The position numbers were made by a program, and so were the translations under genes. Below are positions 34,295 through 45,106 of a stretch of DNA of 64,000 nt, piece by piece. A model generated the notes under the pieces. The model was not told where the DNA came from, searched no databases, and saw only the letters and a list, made by a program, of their open reading frames with translations. How positions within the stretch are numbered: position 1 is the stretch's first letter; the number at the start of each line of letters is the position of its first letter. Source of the stretch: Bettongia penicillata ogilbyi (Eukaryota > Chordata > Mammalia > Diprotodontia > Potoroidae); contig JAJHZJ010000028.1 of assembly GCA_023548195.1 (NCBI GenBank), forward strand, positions 3,731,001 to 3,795,000. Reading direction: 5' to 3'.

Positions 34295-35110
34295 TCCTAT
34301 GTGTTCAGGATAACATGTATATTTAGTTCTGTTTTAGGCATGTTAAGTTTAAAAAATTGATAGGATAGCCATATGGAGATGACCAGCAGACAACTGGCCA
34401 TGTGGGACTAGGATTCAGAAGAAAGTTTAGGATTGGATAGCTGTCTATCTAGATTTGGGTTTATTTAAATAGAGATGATAATTGATTTTAGAGGAATTGA
34501 TGGGTAGACAGGGAAGAGAAGAAGGTCCAGAACAAAGCTTTGTTGGGTATCTCTACTCATGGCGGGAAAATTGATGATCCTGCAAAGGACACTTGGAAGT
34601 TTTTAGATAGGCAGAAAACCAAGAGAAAATATTGACATGGAAACCAAGGGATGATAAAGCATCCTATAGGAAGTATGTAGTTAACAATACTGGAAGCTGC
34701 AGAGAGGTGAAATTGAATAAAGACTGTAATAGAGGTCTTTGGATTTAGTAGGTAAGAGATTGTTGGTCACCTTGGAGAAAGCAGTGGTGATGGTAGGAAG
34801 TCCTATTTACAAGGGTCACGCCCTTGTAAAAAGTGAGTTGGGACTGAGAAAACGGTGGGAACAAATGAAACAGATGCTTTTGGGGAGTTCAATTGTGGAA
34901 AAGAAGGAGCAATATAGGGTAACTTGAAAAGGTCAAGACTTGAGCAAGTTTATAGATAGGAGTGATTTAGGTGATAAGAAGGATTTAAGATTAGTAAAAT
35001 GGGTTTTTCCAAGGGGCAAACCTTTAAAAAGATGGGGAAGGATGAGATCAAAGCACAAATTGATGGTTTCTTTTGGCAAGAAAAAGGGCTGCTTCTTTCT
35101 TAGGACTTTG
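34295..35110. repeat. Ancient interspersed repeat, family not named
   Basis: TTTTAGGCATGTTAAG, ATATGGAGATGACCAGCAGAC, GATGATAATTGATTTTAGAGG and CTGCAGAGAGGTGAAATTGA belong to a common, old mammalian repeat also represented at 17891-18420. Purine-rich on the plus strand. I cannot assign a family name. Confidence 0.4.
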
Positions 35111-36446
35111 AAGAAAAGAGAATGGTGAAAGGTTTAAATGTAATGGAATAGCTTAGGAAAGGTATTTATTTCTCATTAAACTTGAAGAGAAGAAAGAAGT
35201 GGCGTAGGAGTTTAGAAACAAAAGGAAGACTTAGAAAGAATTGAGGTTACATTGAAGACAAAGAATAGTTGTATGTAGTAATAGTCCTTAGAAAGAGATG
35301 AAAAGTTAGGTAATAGTGAGAGAAGGGAATTTCAGATTTCTGGATCCTAAGGCATCACAGTTATTGTTGATGATGGGATTAGGGATATGGACTTTCTTGT
35401 GTGTGATTGAGGTAGAGTGAAAATGTTGGTCATGGGAACTGAGAAGACTGATGAGCTAGTTTGCCTCTGTATTCTACATGAAATGTGCATAGTAAAATTA
35501 CATATATGAGAGCAGGGGTTTGGATAGAGAGAAAAGATTGTGAGTAAGTTAATGAATACCTTGAGAGAAAAGGAAAATGACTAAGAAACTGGTTGAACAT
35601 AGTAATAAAAATTTCAGTATGATTTGTGTGAACTTCAAAAGAGAAGGTCGTAAGTGATGGTAGCAAAGGAAAAGTGGTAGTCCAGAGCAAGAAGTATACC
35701 ATATCTTCTTCCTTGCCCAGTAGTGTATTTGAGATGAGGACATGAGAGAAAGCTCAACCATTACTGGAGAAAGTGGACAGTAGTGAAGTGTCTTCTGGAG
35801 AGAGATGGGTTTTTGATAACAGAAGAAGCTGGAATAAGTTTGAAGTGAAATTATCAAAGATAAAGGGGAGTTAACAGTAGTTTGGAAGGTTCTAGAGGCA
35901 AATGGAAGTGGGACATGGCAGAAAGGGATTTGGGCTATGGAGGTGTGGAGAAGGAGAACTGTTTGGGAAGAATTAGGATAAGGGGGAAAAAAGATTTTCA
36001 TCTAGACCATGTGAACTGAATCACAAGTATGAGGGCAGCCAGAGCTGGGAATTTACTTGCTATTGAATGGGTTAAGAAATGATTGATGAGTCCCATCATC
36101 TGGTGTCCTGATTTGTGCTGAGTTAGGACTTTGGAACATAATAATATAAAATTGGACAAGTCAGGTATTGAACCTTTGATCAAGATCTCATTAGGAGTTT
36201 TTTTTAACCATTTGAACGTATTATTTATAGATTTAAGGCCCAACTAATTATATCTGAAACAAAAAAGTAATAATGATGGAATTAAATTTCTCAAAAGTGT
36301 TTTTGAAATTTAAATGTTTTTTCTTTTATCTGTTGAATAATGGAAGTATAATGAACTTGATATGTGATGTGATGAGAAATTGTCATTCTAATACATTAAA
36401 GAATAGACGTGAAATTATAAACAAGTTTTTTTTTTTTTTTTTTAAG
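35111..36446. other. Purine-rich and AT-rich intronic sequence
   Basis: 35100-36000 is markedly A/G-rich on the plus strand and may continue the preceding repeat. The 150-codon minus-strand frame at 35549-36001 is the complement of this purine-rich tract and shows no motif. Confidence 0.4.
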
Positions 36447-36518
36447 GAAATGATTGTTGACAAAGTAAATGGACAGATTGTTCCTCGGTACTTGATATAC
36501 GACATAATTAAATTTAAT
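36447..36518 (+). CDS. RNGTT: RNGTT internal exon, DGE and YLIYD motifs
   Basis: A small exon of 24 codons, phase 0 at both ends. It starts EMIVDKVNG and ends [13 protein letters not shown] completes the DGE motif begun at the end of the previous exon. YLIYD corresponds to the next conserved motif of guanylyltransferases and ATP-dependent ligases (motif IIIa type). The donor is GTAAGT at 36519-36524. The acceptor is unusual: a run of about 18 T (36426-36443) followed by AAG rather than the commoner CAG, giving TTTAAG|GAA. The frame stays open across the junctions on both sides. Compared with the human protein as I recall it, there are a few conservative changes (I to V, R to K) and one A to I. 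The preceding intron is about 28.3 kb. Confidence 0.95.
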
Positions 36519-37620
36519 GTAAGTACCTCTAAAAACTTGTATACTGTTCTTGTTTTAAAAGTTAAGCTATTTTAAAATTATCAATATGGTTTCACTTGGA
36601 AAATATTTATTGCAAATAATTGAGCTGAGAAAGCTCTTAGTATTTCTGAGAAATTGTGTTAGCTGAACAAATTTCAAGTTTTTCTTTTTAAAATAATGTT
36701 CTTGAACAAGTACAGAAAACTTGTATTTCTCTAATACTTTCACAGAATATTGTTTCACAGGAAAGTTTCAAAGATAAAATGAGAATGAAAGGGTGAGGAT
36801 AGTTAATTTCTATCTGCCTTTCCAGCATGTTGCACCTCTATAATAAGATTGTAACTTTAATATTAAATCCATTATTATTTTAAGTAGACTTTTGATTTCA
36901 ATACTACATGGAAATTTCAATGAGAAAACAACTTTTGCCAATACACATTGGCACCTGCTTTGCAGTATAAAGTCTTAAAAAGTAGTGAGGGGCATTGAGA
37001 AGTTAAGCAACTTTTTTAATAGGCAGTATGGTCAGATACTGATTTTGAGTCCAACTCCTTCTGATTTGAATGCTAGCCCTCCATTACTACATTATTCCTC
37101 AAACCCAGGAAAAGTAAGGAGCTGACTAAAGAATTCTCCCAAATTTCATTTGTTATAATTTAAAAACAGAAATATAACTAGTTGATTAAAGTAGTTAACA
37201 CATTAATTGTTTTACTACAAGAAGAAAAAAACCCACAAGAATTGGTCTGATTTTAATTATTATTTAAGTTATCTGAATTCATTCTTTTTTCTTTTCTGGG
37301 ATTTAATACACTGAGATATCAGCACCTTTATCATCACATTTAATAGGTGGGAAAACTATGAAATTCAAACCAAAAAATGCTGTTTAGCAACATTAATATT
37401 GAAACTTCAATTAAATGAATAAATGCAACCAAAATTTAAGGATTTTGAATTAATCAAATTTGATTCAATTCAATGAAAAATATGTTGGGTGCCTATTCAA
37501 GACCCTGCCTTAGTTAATGAAATGACCTTTGGTGAGCTTAGTTGCTACGTGCTTAGTAGCTGTACAATAAGTATTTTTATTTGGATTGAGTAAGAAACAG
37601 GCTACACCCATGATGAGCTT
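36519..37620. other. RNGTT intron, nothing recognised
   Basis: AT-rich sequence after the second exon with no repeat family I can name. Confidence 0.45.
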
Positions 37621-37621
37621 A

Positions 37622-38545
37622 CTTTAAAAATTTTTTCACTTCCAAATTCTATCCTTCCCTCAGTCCCCTCCCTTACCCATTGAAAAGGCAAGAAATATGG
37701 TGCCCACTATACACACATATAAAATAATGCAAACTATTTTTTCTGCGTTTCTATGTTAGCCATATTGATGAAGAGTTAATGACCAAATAAGAGACAGATA
37801 TGTTCATGGTAGGCAAAATAGATAATTTTGATTATCATAAAATTAAAGTCTTTGCACAAACAAAATCAGTACAGCCAGAATTAGAAGAAAAGCAGCAAAA
37901 GGGAGAGGGAAGGGAATTTAACAGCAGTTATCTCTGATAAAAGTCTCAATTCTCAAATATATATAAAGAAATAAGCCAAACTTAAAAAGTAAGAGCCATC
38001 CCCCTACTTTTAAATGGTCAAAGGACATGAAGAAGCAGTCTTCAGAGGAAGAAATCAAAACTATTAATACTCACAAGAAAAAATACTGTAAATCACTAAT
38101 AATTAAATATAAAATTAAGTACTCCCGAGTTACCACTTCACATCCATCAGATTGGCTTAGATGACAGAAAATTAAAATGACAAATGTGGGAGAGGATGTT
38201 CAAGAGTCGGTATACTAACATATTGTTGATGGAACTGTGAACTAGTTCAACCATTCTGGAGAGCAATTTTTTACAATGCTCAAAAGTAAAACTATGCATA
38301 TCCTTTGACCCAGCAATGCCACTACTAGATTTATATCCTAAGTAGATCAAAGAAAAAGGAAAAGGATTCATTTCCAGAAATATTTGTAGCAGCTCTTTTT
38401 GTTGTGGCACTGAATTGGAAACTGAGGGGATACTCATCAGTTGGGGAATGGCTAAAGAAGTTGATGTATATGACTGTGATGGAATACAAGAAAAGATGAA
38501 GGGAATGGTTTTAGAAAATACAGGAAGACTTTTATGAGCCAACTC
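37622..38545 (-). mobile_element. Twin-primed (5'-inverted) L1
   Basis: From 37622 to about 37768 the sequence is an L1 3' tail on the minus strand, its A-rich end at 37622-37636. From about 37768 to 38545 it is L1 ORF2 C-terminus and 3' UTR on the plus strand (AAATAGATAATTTTGATTAT, GTCTTTGCACAAACAAA, GGTCAAAGGACATGAAG, TTTGTAGCAGCTCTTTTTG). Reading the minus strand this is an inverted 5' part followed by a forward 3' part with the tail, the standard product of L1 twin priming, with sequence missing at the junction. Confidence 0.72.
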
Positions 38546-38574
38546 CCTAGTGGCAAGGATCTTTAGATTGAGCA

Positions 38575-41500
38575 AACATTAAAGTGTTGTGCTTGTTTGC
38601 TTCTGTATATTGTGTGCCTAATCTATTACAATTGATCAGCCCATTTCTTATTCTTATGATTGCTACTTTGTAATATAGTTTGAGATCTGGTACAGCTAGG
38701 CCCCCTTCCTTAGTTTTTTTTCCCCATTAATTTCCCTGATAGTCAACCTTTTTTTCTTCCAGATGAATTTTATTATTTTCTTTAGTTTTATAAAGTAATT
38801 CTTTTGTAATATGGCACTGAATGAATAAATTACCTTAGGTAATATTATCATTTTTATTATATTGGCTCTGCCTCACCATGAACAATTAGTATTTCTCTAG
38901 TTATTTAGCTCTGTCTTCATTTGTGAGAAGAGTATTTTGTAGTTGTGTTCATATTGTTCCATTGTGTCTCTTGGTAAGTAAACTCTCAAAAATTTTATGT
39001 TGTCTGTAGTAATTTTAAATAGAAATTCTCCTTATATCTCATCCTACTGGGTTTTGTAGGAATGTATGGACATGCAGAGGCTCAATTAATAGATTCATTT
39101 GGATTCCATAAGCACACCATCATATTATCTGCAAAAATTGATATTTTTCTTTCGTCATTACCTATTATTCCTTCAATTTTTTTTTCTCATCTTTTTGCTA
39201 TCATTACCATTTCTGGCAAGTCATTGAATAATAGTGATGATAGTGAAATTCCTTGCTTTACCTCTTATCTTATTTGGAAGGCTACTAGTTTCCATTACAA
39301 GTAATGCTTGCTCTTGGGTTCAGACGGCTGCTGTTTATCATTTTAAGAAAAGCTCCATTTACTCCTATGATTTCTAGTTTTTTTTAACAGAATTGAATAA
39401 TAAATTTTGTCAAAAACTTTTTCTGCATCTATTGAGATAATCATATGATTTTTTTTCTTGTTCTTGTTATTGATGTGGTCAGTTATACTGACAATTTTCC
39501 TAATATTGAACCAACTCTACATTCCTGATACAAATTTCACCTGGTCATAATGTATGATCTTTGTGATATATTTCTGTTGTCTCCTTGTAAGTATTTTATT
39601 TTTGGCATCAGTATTCATTAGAGAAATTGGTCTCTAGTTTTCTTACTCTGTTTTTGCTCTTCCTAGTTTAGGTATCATCACTATATATGTGCCATGAAAG
39701 GAATTTGTTAGGACCCCTTCTTTGCAAGTTTATATGATACTGAAGTTAATTGTTCTTTAAATGTTTGGTAGAATTTACTATTGAATTCATCTGGTCCTGG
39801 GTTTCTCAGAGAGCTCATTTCTGACTTGTTCAATTTCTTTTACTAGGATAGAATTCTCTAAGTATTCTATTTCCTCTTCTGTTAATCTGGGTAATTTAAG
39901 TTTTTGTAAACATTCATCTGTTTCATTTAGATTGTCAGTTTAATTGGCATAGAGTTCTTAATAATGGCTTTAATTTCATCCTTGGTTGTCCTTGTTTGGT
40001 TTTTTTCTCCCTTTAAAACAATAAAATTAGCCAGTGGTCTATTTATTTTATTGTTCTTCCCCCTTCCATCCCAGGTCCTAGTTTTATTTATTAGTTCATT
40101 GTTGTCTTTTTTTAACTTTTAGTTTTATTAATCTCTCCTTTGATGTTCAGGTTTCTATTTTGGTGTTTAAGGGGAGATAATTTTTTTAAGTTGCATGCAC
40201 AATTTATCAGTCTTCTCTTGATGTAAGCATGTACAGATATAAAATTTCCCCTAAGTATTGCATAACTTGCATTCCACAGATTTTTGTATGTTGTCCCGTT
40301 GTTGTTCTCTTTATTTTTGTTTTGTTCATTTCTCTTTAACAAAATGATTGAATATCGATATGATTTCTTCTTTGACCCACTTGTTCTTTCGGAATGGATT
40401 AGTTTCCCATTAATTTTCAATCTGTGCATCGAAGACCTTTTGTTGAGTGTAATTTTTATTTCATATAGTCTGATAATTCTATATTTAATATTTTTGCTTC
40501 TGCATTTGTTTGAGTTTTTTATACTTTAATATATGAACAGTTTTTGTGAAGGTTCCATGTACATCTGAGAAAAGGGTATTTCAGTATTATTCAGAGGTGT
40601 ATCATGTCCAACCTTTCTAAAATTCCATTTGCCTCTTTAGCTGCTTTCTTGTCTATTTTATTGGTTAGATTTATCTGTGTCTGAGAGGGATATGTTGAGG
40701 TACCCTACTGGAATAGCTTTATTTTCTGTTTCCTCACACAGTGTAACTTTTCCTTCAGGAATTTTGATGCTATGCCATTTGGTGCCTATGTGTTCAGTAT
40801 TGATAGGAATTCATTGTCTGCTACCTTTTAGCAAAATGTAGTTTCCCCAGTTAGCTCTTTTAATTAGATCTATTTTTGCCTTTCCTTTTTCTGAGATCAT
40901 GATTGCTAAACCTCCCCACCCCCTTTTTTTAAACTTAATCTCTGAAGCATAATAAATTCTTCTCTGGCCCCTTATTTAAATATTGTGTGTGTCTTTTTAT
41001 TTCACGTGTGTCTTTTGTAAACAATATGTTGTTGGATGATGGTTTCTAATCCAGTCTGCTATCCTTTTCCATTTCATGGGTGCATCCATCCCATTCACAT
41101 TCAGTTATCATTTCTGTTTATTTCTCTCCTTTATATTCTCTTCTATTTAACCTTCTTTTTTCTTATTTTTTATCCTATCTGCTCCTCAATCTATTTTGCT
41201 TCTGATTTGGGTAGAGTGCTCAGCCTGGAGCTAGGAAGCATCATGTCCCTGAGTTTAAATCTGGCCTCAGAGTTAGTAGTTGTGTGACCCTGGGCAAATC
41301 ACTTAATTGTATTTGCCTCAGTTTCTTTGTCTTTGAAATGAACTGGAGAATTAAATGGCAAACCGCTCTAATAACTTTGTCATGAAAACCTCAAATGAGA
41401 TCATGTAAAACGAAGTTACAACTGAAAATGACAGAACAACTTAATCTACCTTCCCTCTTATCACTGCCCCTTGTCTTATCCTCTTCCCCTCCTACTTACC

Positions 41501-42385
41501 TGTTTAATAAGATTAATTTCTATATCAACTGTGTATATTCATATACATTCTTTCAACCAATTCAAATAATGGTGAGATTCAAGCATTGGCTGTTCCCCAT
41601 CACTTCCCATTCCATTGTAAAAACTTTTTATTGTGTACCTCTTTTATGTGAAACAATTTTCCCCATTTTTCTTTTCTTTTTCCCCTTCTCTCAGTGCTTC
41701 CTTCTTTCTCATCTTTCCATTTTTCTTTAGAGATCATCCCAGCATAATAGACTTACATTACACTCATGCCCTCTGCCTAAGTAAACCTCTCAGCACCCTG
41801 ATAATGATAAAAGTTTTAGAAATTACATGTATCAGTTTCCCGTAGGAATGTAAGCAGTTTCACCTTTTAAGTCCCTTATGATTTCTCATTCATATGTACC
41901 TTTTCGTGCTATTCTTGAATCTTGTGTTGAATGTCATATTTTCTCTTCAGCGCTGGTCTTTTCTTCAGGAGTCCTTAAAAGTCCTCTATTTCATTAAATA
42001 TCTATTTTCCTCCATGTAGAATTGCACTCAATTTTGCTGGGTAGGTTATTCTTATTTACACTCCTAGCTCTCTTTTCTTTTGGACTATCATATTCCAAGC
42101 CTTTTGCTGTTTTAGCTGTGTGATCCTGAGGGTGTCATCATGGTATTTGAATAATTTCTTTCTGGTTGCTTGAAATATTTTTTTCTTTATCTGGGAGCTC
42201 TTGAGTGGGCTTTTATATTCCTGCAGGTTTTCTTCAGGAAGTAGTCTTTTAATTTCTACTTTGCCCTCTGATTCAGTAATATCTGGGCAGTTTTCCTTTA
42301 TAATTTCTTGAAGTATGATGTTTAGGATTTTTCTTTGATCAGGAGGTCCTATAATTCTTAAGTTATTTCTCCTCTATCTATTATC
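38575..42385 (-). mobile_element. Long L1: ORF1 part, spacer, ORF2 endonuclease and reverse transcriptase
   Basis: On the minus strand, about 41880-42385 is the ORF1 C-terminal half, about 41440-41880 the spacer, about 40080-41190 the endonuclease and linker (GGLAIMISEKGKAKIDLIKR is readable near 40850-40910), and about 38600-40080 the reverse transcriptase and after. A SINE at 41205-41440 sits inside. ORF1 is truncated at the 5' side by the SINE at 42393, and the 3' end is missing at 38575. Many stops. This is the most complete ORF1-ORF2 arrangement in the window and shows the spacer that the HAL1 elements keep. Confidence 0.75.
41205..41440 (+). mobile_element. CORE-SINE inside L1
   Basis: GGGTAGAGTGCTCAGCCTGG, GTTGTGTGACCCTGGGCAA, AATGGCAAACCGCTC and the ending ACTGAAAATGACAGAACAAC, the same SINE type as 19086-19335. 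Confidence 0.8.
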
Positions 42386-42392
42386 TAGATCA

Positions 42393-42640
42393 GAGGTGGC
42401 AAAGAGAGAGCCATAGGACCTGGAGTTAGTAATACTTGAGCTCAAATCTGGTCTCAGACACTTATTAGCTATGTGATCCTGGACAAGTCTTTTAGCTTTT
42501 CTATTCCTCAGTTTCTTTATCTGCAAAATGGTAATAATAATGGTACCTGCCTCCCAAGTTTATTGTGAAGATCAAATGAGATATTTTTTGTAAAATACTT
42601 CATACTTTAAAGTGCTATATAAATGTTGCTGTTGGCATCA
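42393..42640 (+). mobile_element. CORE-SINE
   Basis: GGAGTTAGTAATACTTGAGC, TTAGCTATGTGATCCTGG, ATGGTACCTGCCTCCC, GAAGATCAAATGAGAT and AAAGTGCTATATAAATG. Confidence 0.75.
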
Positions 42641-42790
42641 TTTTTATTGTTGTTATGGATTTTATTTATATGTTACAGTTTATTTAGCCATTCCCTAATC
42701 AGTAGTCTTCTTTCCATTTCCTTGCTGCTAGAAGATAGTGTTACTTTAAATGTTAGGTTTTATAAGGTACTCTTGTTTCTTGATGATGCA
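42641..42790 (-). mobile_element. L1 3' fragment
   Basis: TTTATTTAGCCATTCCCTAATCAG and TTTCCATTTCCTTGCTGCT match the ORF2 end and 3' UTR of L1 (compare 22000-22080). Short and diverged. Confidence 0.5.
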
Positions 42791-42884
42791 TTTGTGATCT
42801 TAGTACAGTAGATCTTTTAAATAAATGCTTATTGTTTATCTCTCTCTGAACCACATGGAGCCTAGCATAGAACTGCAATATTTT

Positions 42885-43135
42885 TTATAGGTCTGACTCT
42901 ATGATTTTATTGATACAGGAGTCTTTTTTATGAGTGAGTGCCTTCCTCTAATGTCCAGTAACAAGCTATTATGTAACTTACAGTTTTGGGTGGTTGCTTG
43001 GGGTCACTGAGGTGTTGACTTGCTTAGGGTCACACAATCAACTATAGATCATAGAGCCAGTATATGTCACAGGTGACACTTGAATACAGATCTTCTCTGC
43101 CTCTTATTCCATTTGCTCCAAGCTGCCATATACTT
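42885..43135 (-). mobile_element. MIR/CORE-like SINE
   Basis: GACTTGCTTAGGGTCACACA, GAGCCAGTATATGTCACAGG and GATCTTCTCTGCCTCTTATTCC fit a reversed SINE core and head. Confidence 0.6.
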
Positions 43136-43359
43136 GTAAAAATTATAAATTCTTTTAAAAATCTAGTTGAAATAAATATTAGCTAGAATTTATTAATGCC
43201 TTTTTAAAATTTAAATTATTTTTATTTTTTTGCTGGTATTTTTAAGGTAGGAAGTGCCTGATATGTGTGGGATCCTTCTGCTAATCTCCATCTGTATAAT
43301 TTTAGAAATCTTTCTTGTGTTTGATTCAGTTGGTTGTCAGTATATTGTATGAATGATTT

Positions 43360-43600
43360 CTTTAATTTTTTTCCCCAAGTGCACATGGAAATAATTTTTA
43401 ACATTTCTTTGACAAAATTTTGAGTGTTGAATTCTCTCCCTCTTCCTTCCTCTGTTCCCTCCTGAGGCAGCATGCAGTTTGATATAGGTTACACATATGT
43501 GGTCGTTTGAACCATTTCCATTTAAAAGAAAATTTCCAGTTACCTGTAAAAACAATTTTTTAACATTTGTTTTGAAATTTTTATATTCCAGATTCTGTTT
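43360..43600 (-). mobile_element. Two L1 3' tail fragments
   Basis: AAAATTTTGAGTGTTGAATTC...GGCAGCATGCAGTTTGATAT (43410-43490) is an L1 tail. CCAGTTACCTGTAAAAACAA (43537-43556) starts a second one. Confidence 0.6.
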
Positions 43601-43620
43601 ACTTTGCATATATTCAGTAA

Positions 43621-43720
43621 ATTTCCTGTAAACTGTCTGACTATGCGACTGAAAAGAGGAGAATGTACGATTTGTAAGGGCAAGCGGTTTGCTTGTCCGT
43701 GGTGTGCCTGTTGGTTAGTT
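43621..43720 (+). other. Unassigned CpG-bearing segment with strong stem-loop
   Basis: In an AT-rich intron this 100 bp stands out for four CpG and an 8-bp stem, GGGCAAGC (43678-43685) with GCTTGTCC (43691-43698), around the loop GGTTT. One plus frame reads RGECTICKGKRFACPWCACW, a CxxC...CxxC pattern, but with no start, splice site or homologue that I recognise. Identity unknown. Confidence 0.3.
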
Positions 43721-44149
43721 AATAGTTATTTTAAAATCTTTTTTCCCTATTTCAGGTTAAAAACTTAGTCATCCTGAACTTGATATTGCTTTTCATTATT
43801 TTTTTTTTAAAAAAATTAAAGTTGATTATATTTCTATGCAGTAGATCAGAATGTTCAAAATAAGAATAATTCCTGAAAATAAAAAATCCAAGTTCTCATG
43901 AATTTTTATTTCCTGAAACAGTTTATTCAAAAGAAATTTGTCTTTAATAATAGGAATAAAAAGCAATGAATACTATTGTTGGCTAACATAAACAAGTCAG
44001 CCGTTCAAGTCAGTTTCACAGATATTTATTAAATTCTCACTCTGTCTATAGCCCTATCTTTTTAATATCAATATTCTTCTGATGATGTATGAGTTTGAGT
44101 CATATAACAGTATAATGACTGAAGACTTTAAGGCTCATCAAGTGTGCTG

Positions 44150-44870
44150 TATGTGAATAGAGTTATTTTGATGTATATATCTTTAATTTGTGATTTGGAA
44201 CATTCTTTCTCATTGTTGCTAATAATTTATAATTTTCTTGTTAATGGTTTGTTCATATTCTTTTTCTGTTAGGGAGTACGGTTTGATCTTAACGTATTTC
44301 TGTTAGCTGCTTACGTGTTGGTTATCAGATCCTTATTATTTGTTACATGGATTCTCCCCCTTTTCTTGGCCCCCCATTAACCCAGTAGTGTTAATTTTGT
44401 TCATTAAAATTTCATTTGATCAAAATTCTTTTATCATTTTTTTATCCCTAGTGTAAGAATTCACTCTTTAGTTATTGCTGTGAAATGTACTTTAATCTTC
44501 TTCTAATTTTTATACCTTATCTTTGACCATTTAAGTCTGTGACTTCTAACATTCAAGTGATATGATCATTTTCTATGTGATAATGCCATTTCTATTTCCT
44601 TCCAAAATATTTTCAAGCTTTCTTAAAGTTGATTTCTCAGTCATTTACAATTATTGCCTTTAATGTAGATTTCTTCTGTGTATAGATGTTTTTGGTTTTG
44701 TTGTTTTAAGTATATTTTCACTTGTTCATATTGTACATCAGGCACTGATGTGATGGTTCCACTATTATCTACTAAAAGACTAGACCATTGTAGCACCCTT
44801 GGTGAATGTTTCATTAACATTTTCAATTTAACATATTTGTTTTTTTGATAGTTTTAAAAAATCATTTTTG
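44150..44870 (-). mobile_element. Probable very old L1 fragment
   Basis: TTTCTCATTGTTGCTAATAA, TTCTTGTTAATGGTTTGTTC and TCTGTTAGGGAGT resemble the ORF2 3' end of L1, reversed, but divergence is high. It ends about 70 bp before the third RNGTT exon. Confidence 0.35.
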
Positions 44871-44941
44871 ATAATTATTCTGGTAACATATTTGAAAACA
44901 TTGAAATTTAAGTTGTTGTTTTATTTGATTCTCTTTGTCAG

Positions 44942-45106
44942 GCTCAGTCAGTTGGAAATTGTGATTTCAACACTAGATTGCAGTGTATTGAAAAAGAAAT
45001 AATAAATCCACGGCATGAAAAAATGAAGAATGGACTCATTGACAAAACACAAGAACCATTTAGTGTTAGGCATAAGCCATTTTTTGACATCTCTACTTCA
45101 AGAAAG
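44942..45106 (+). CDS. RNGTT: RNGTT internal exon, central guanylyltransferase domain
   Basis: Fifty-five codons, phase 0 to phase 0, reading [19 protein letters not shown] at the start and [11 protein letters not shown] at the end. It follows the [10 protein letters not shown] exon directly in the human protein order, where the segment is SQPVGDCDFNVRLQC and so on (recalled). The acceptor is TTTGTCAG ending at 44941 and the donor GTAAAT at 45107-45112. A second AG lies six bases into the exon (GCTCAG, 44942-44947) and could act as an alternative in-frame acceptor, removing two codons. The next expected exon (the DGLIF motif IV region) was not found in the remaining 19 kb, so the following intron extends past the window. 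No stops or shifts interrupt the exon. Confidence 0.96.

Noticed and set aside
35549..36001. 150-codon minus-strand frame
   Set aside because: It is the complement of a purine-rich repeat tract, rich in S, L and P, without a recognisable domain or conserved start context.
8123..36446. Searched for further RNGTT exons in the long intron
   Set aside because: The exons at 8122 and 36447 join in phase and match consecutive protein segments, so no exon is missing between them.
43621..43720. Considered a tRNA gene for the stem-loop segment
   Set aside because: No A-box and B-box pair at tRNA spacing and no cloverleaf could be drawn, so it is left unassigned.
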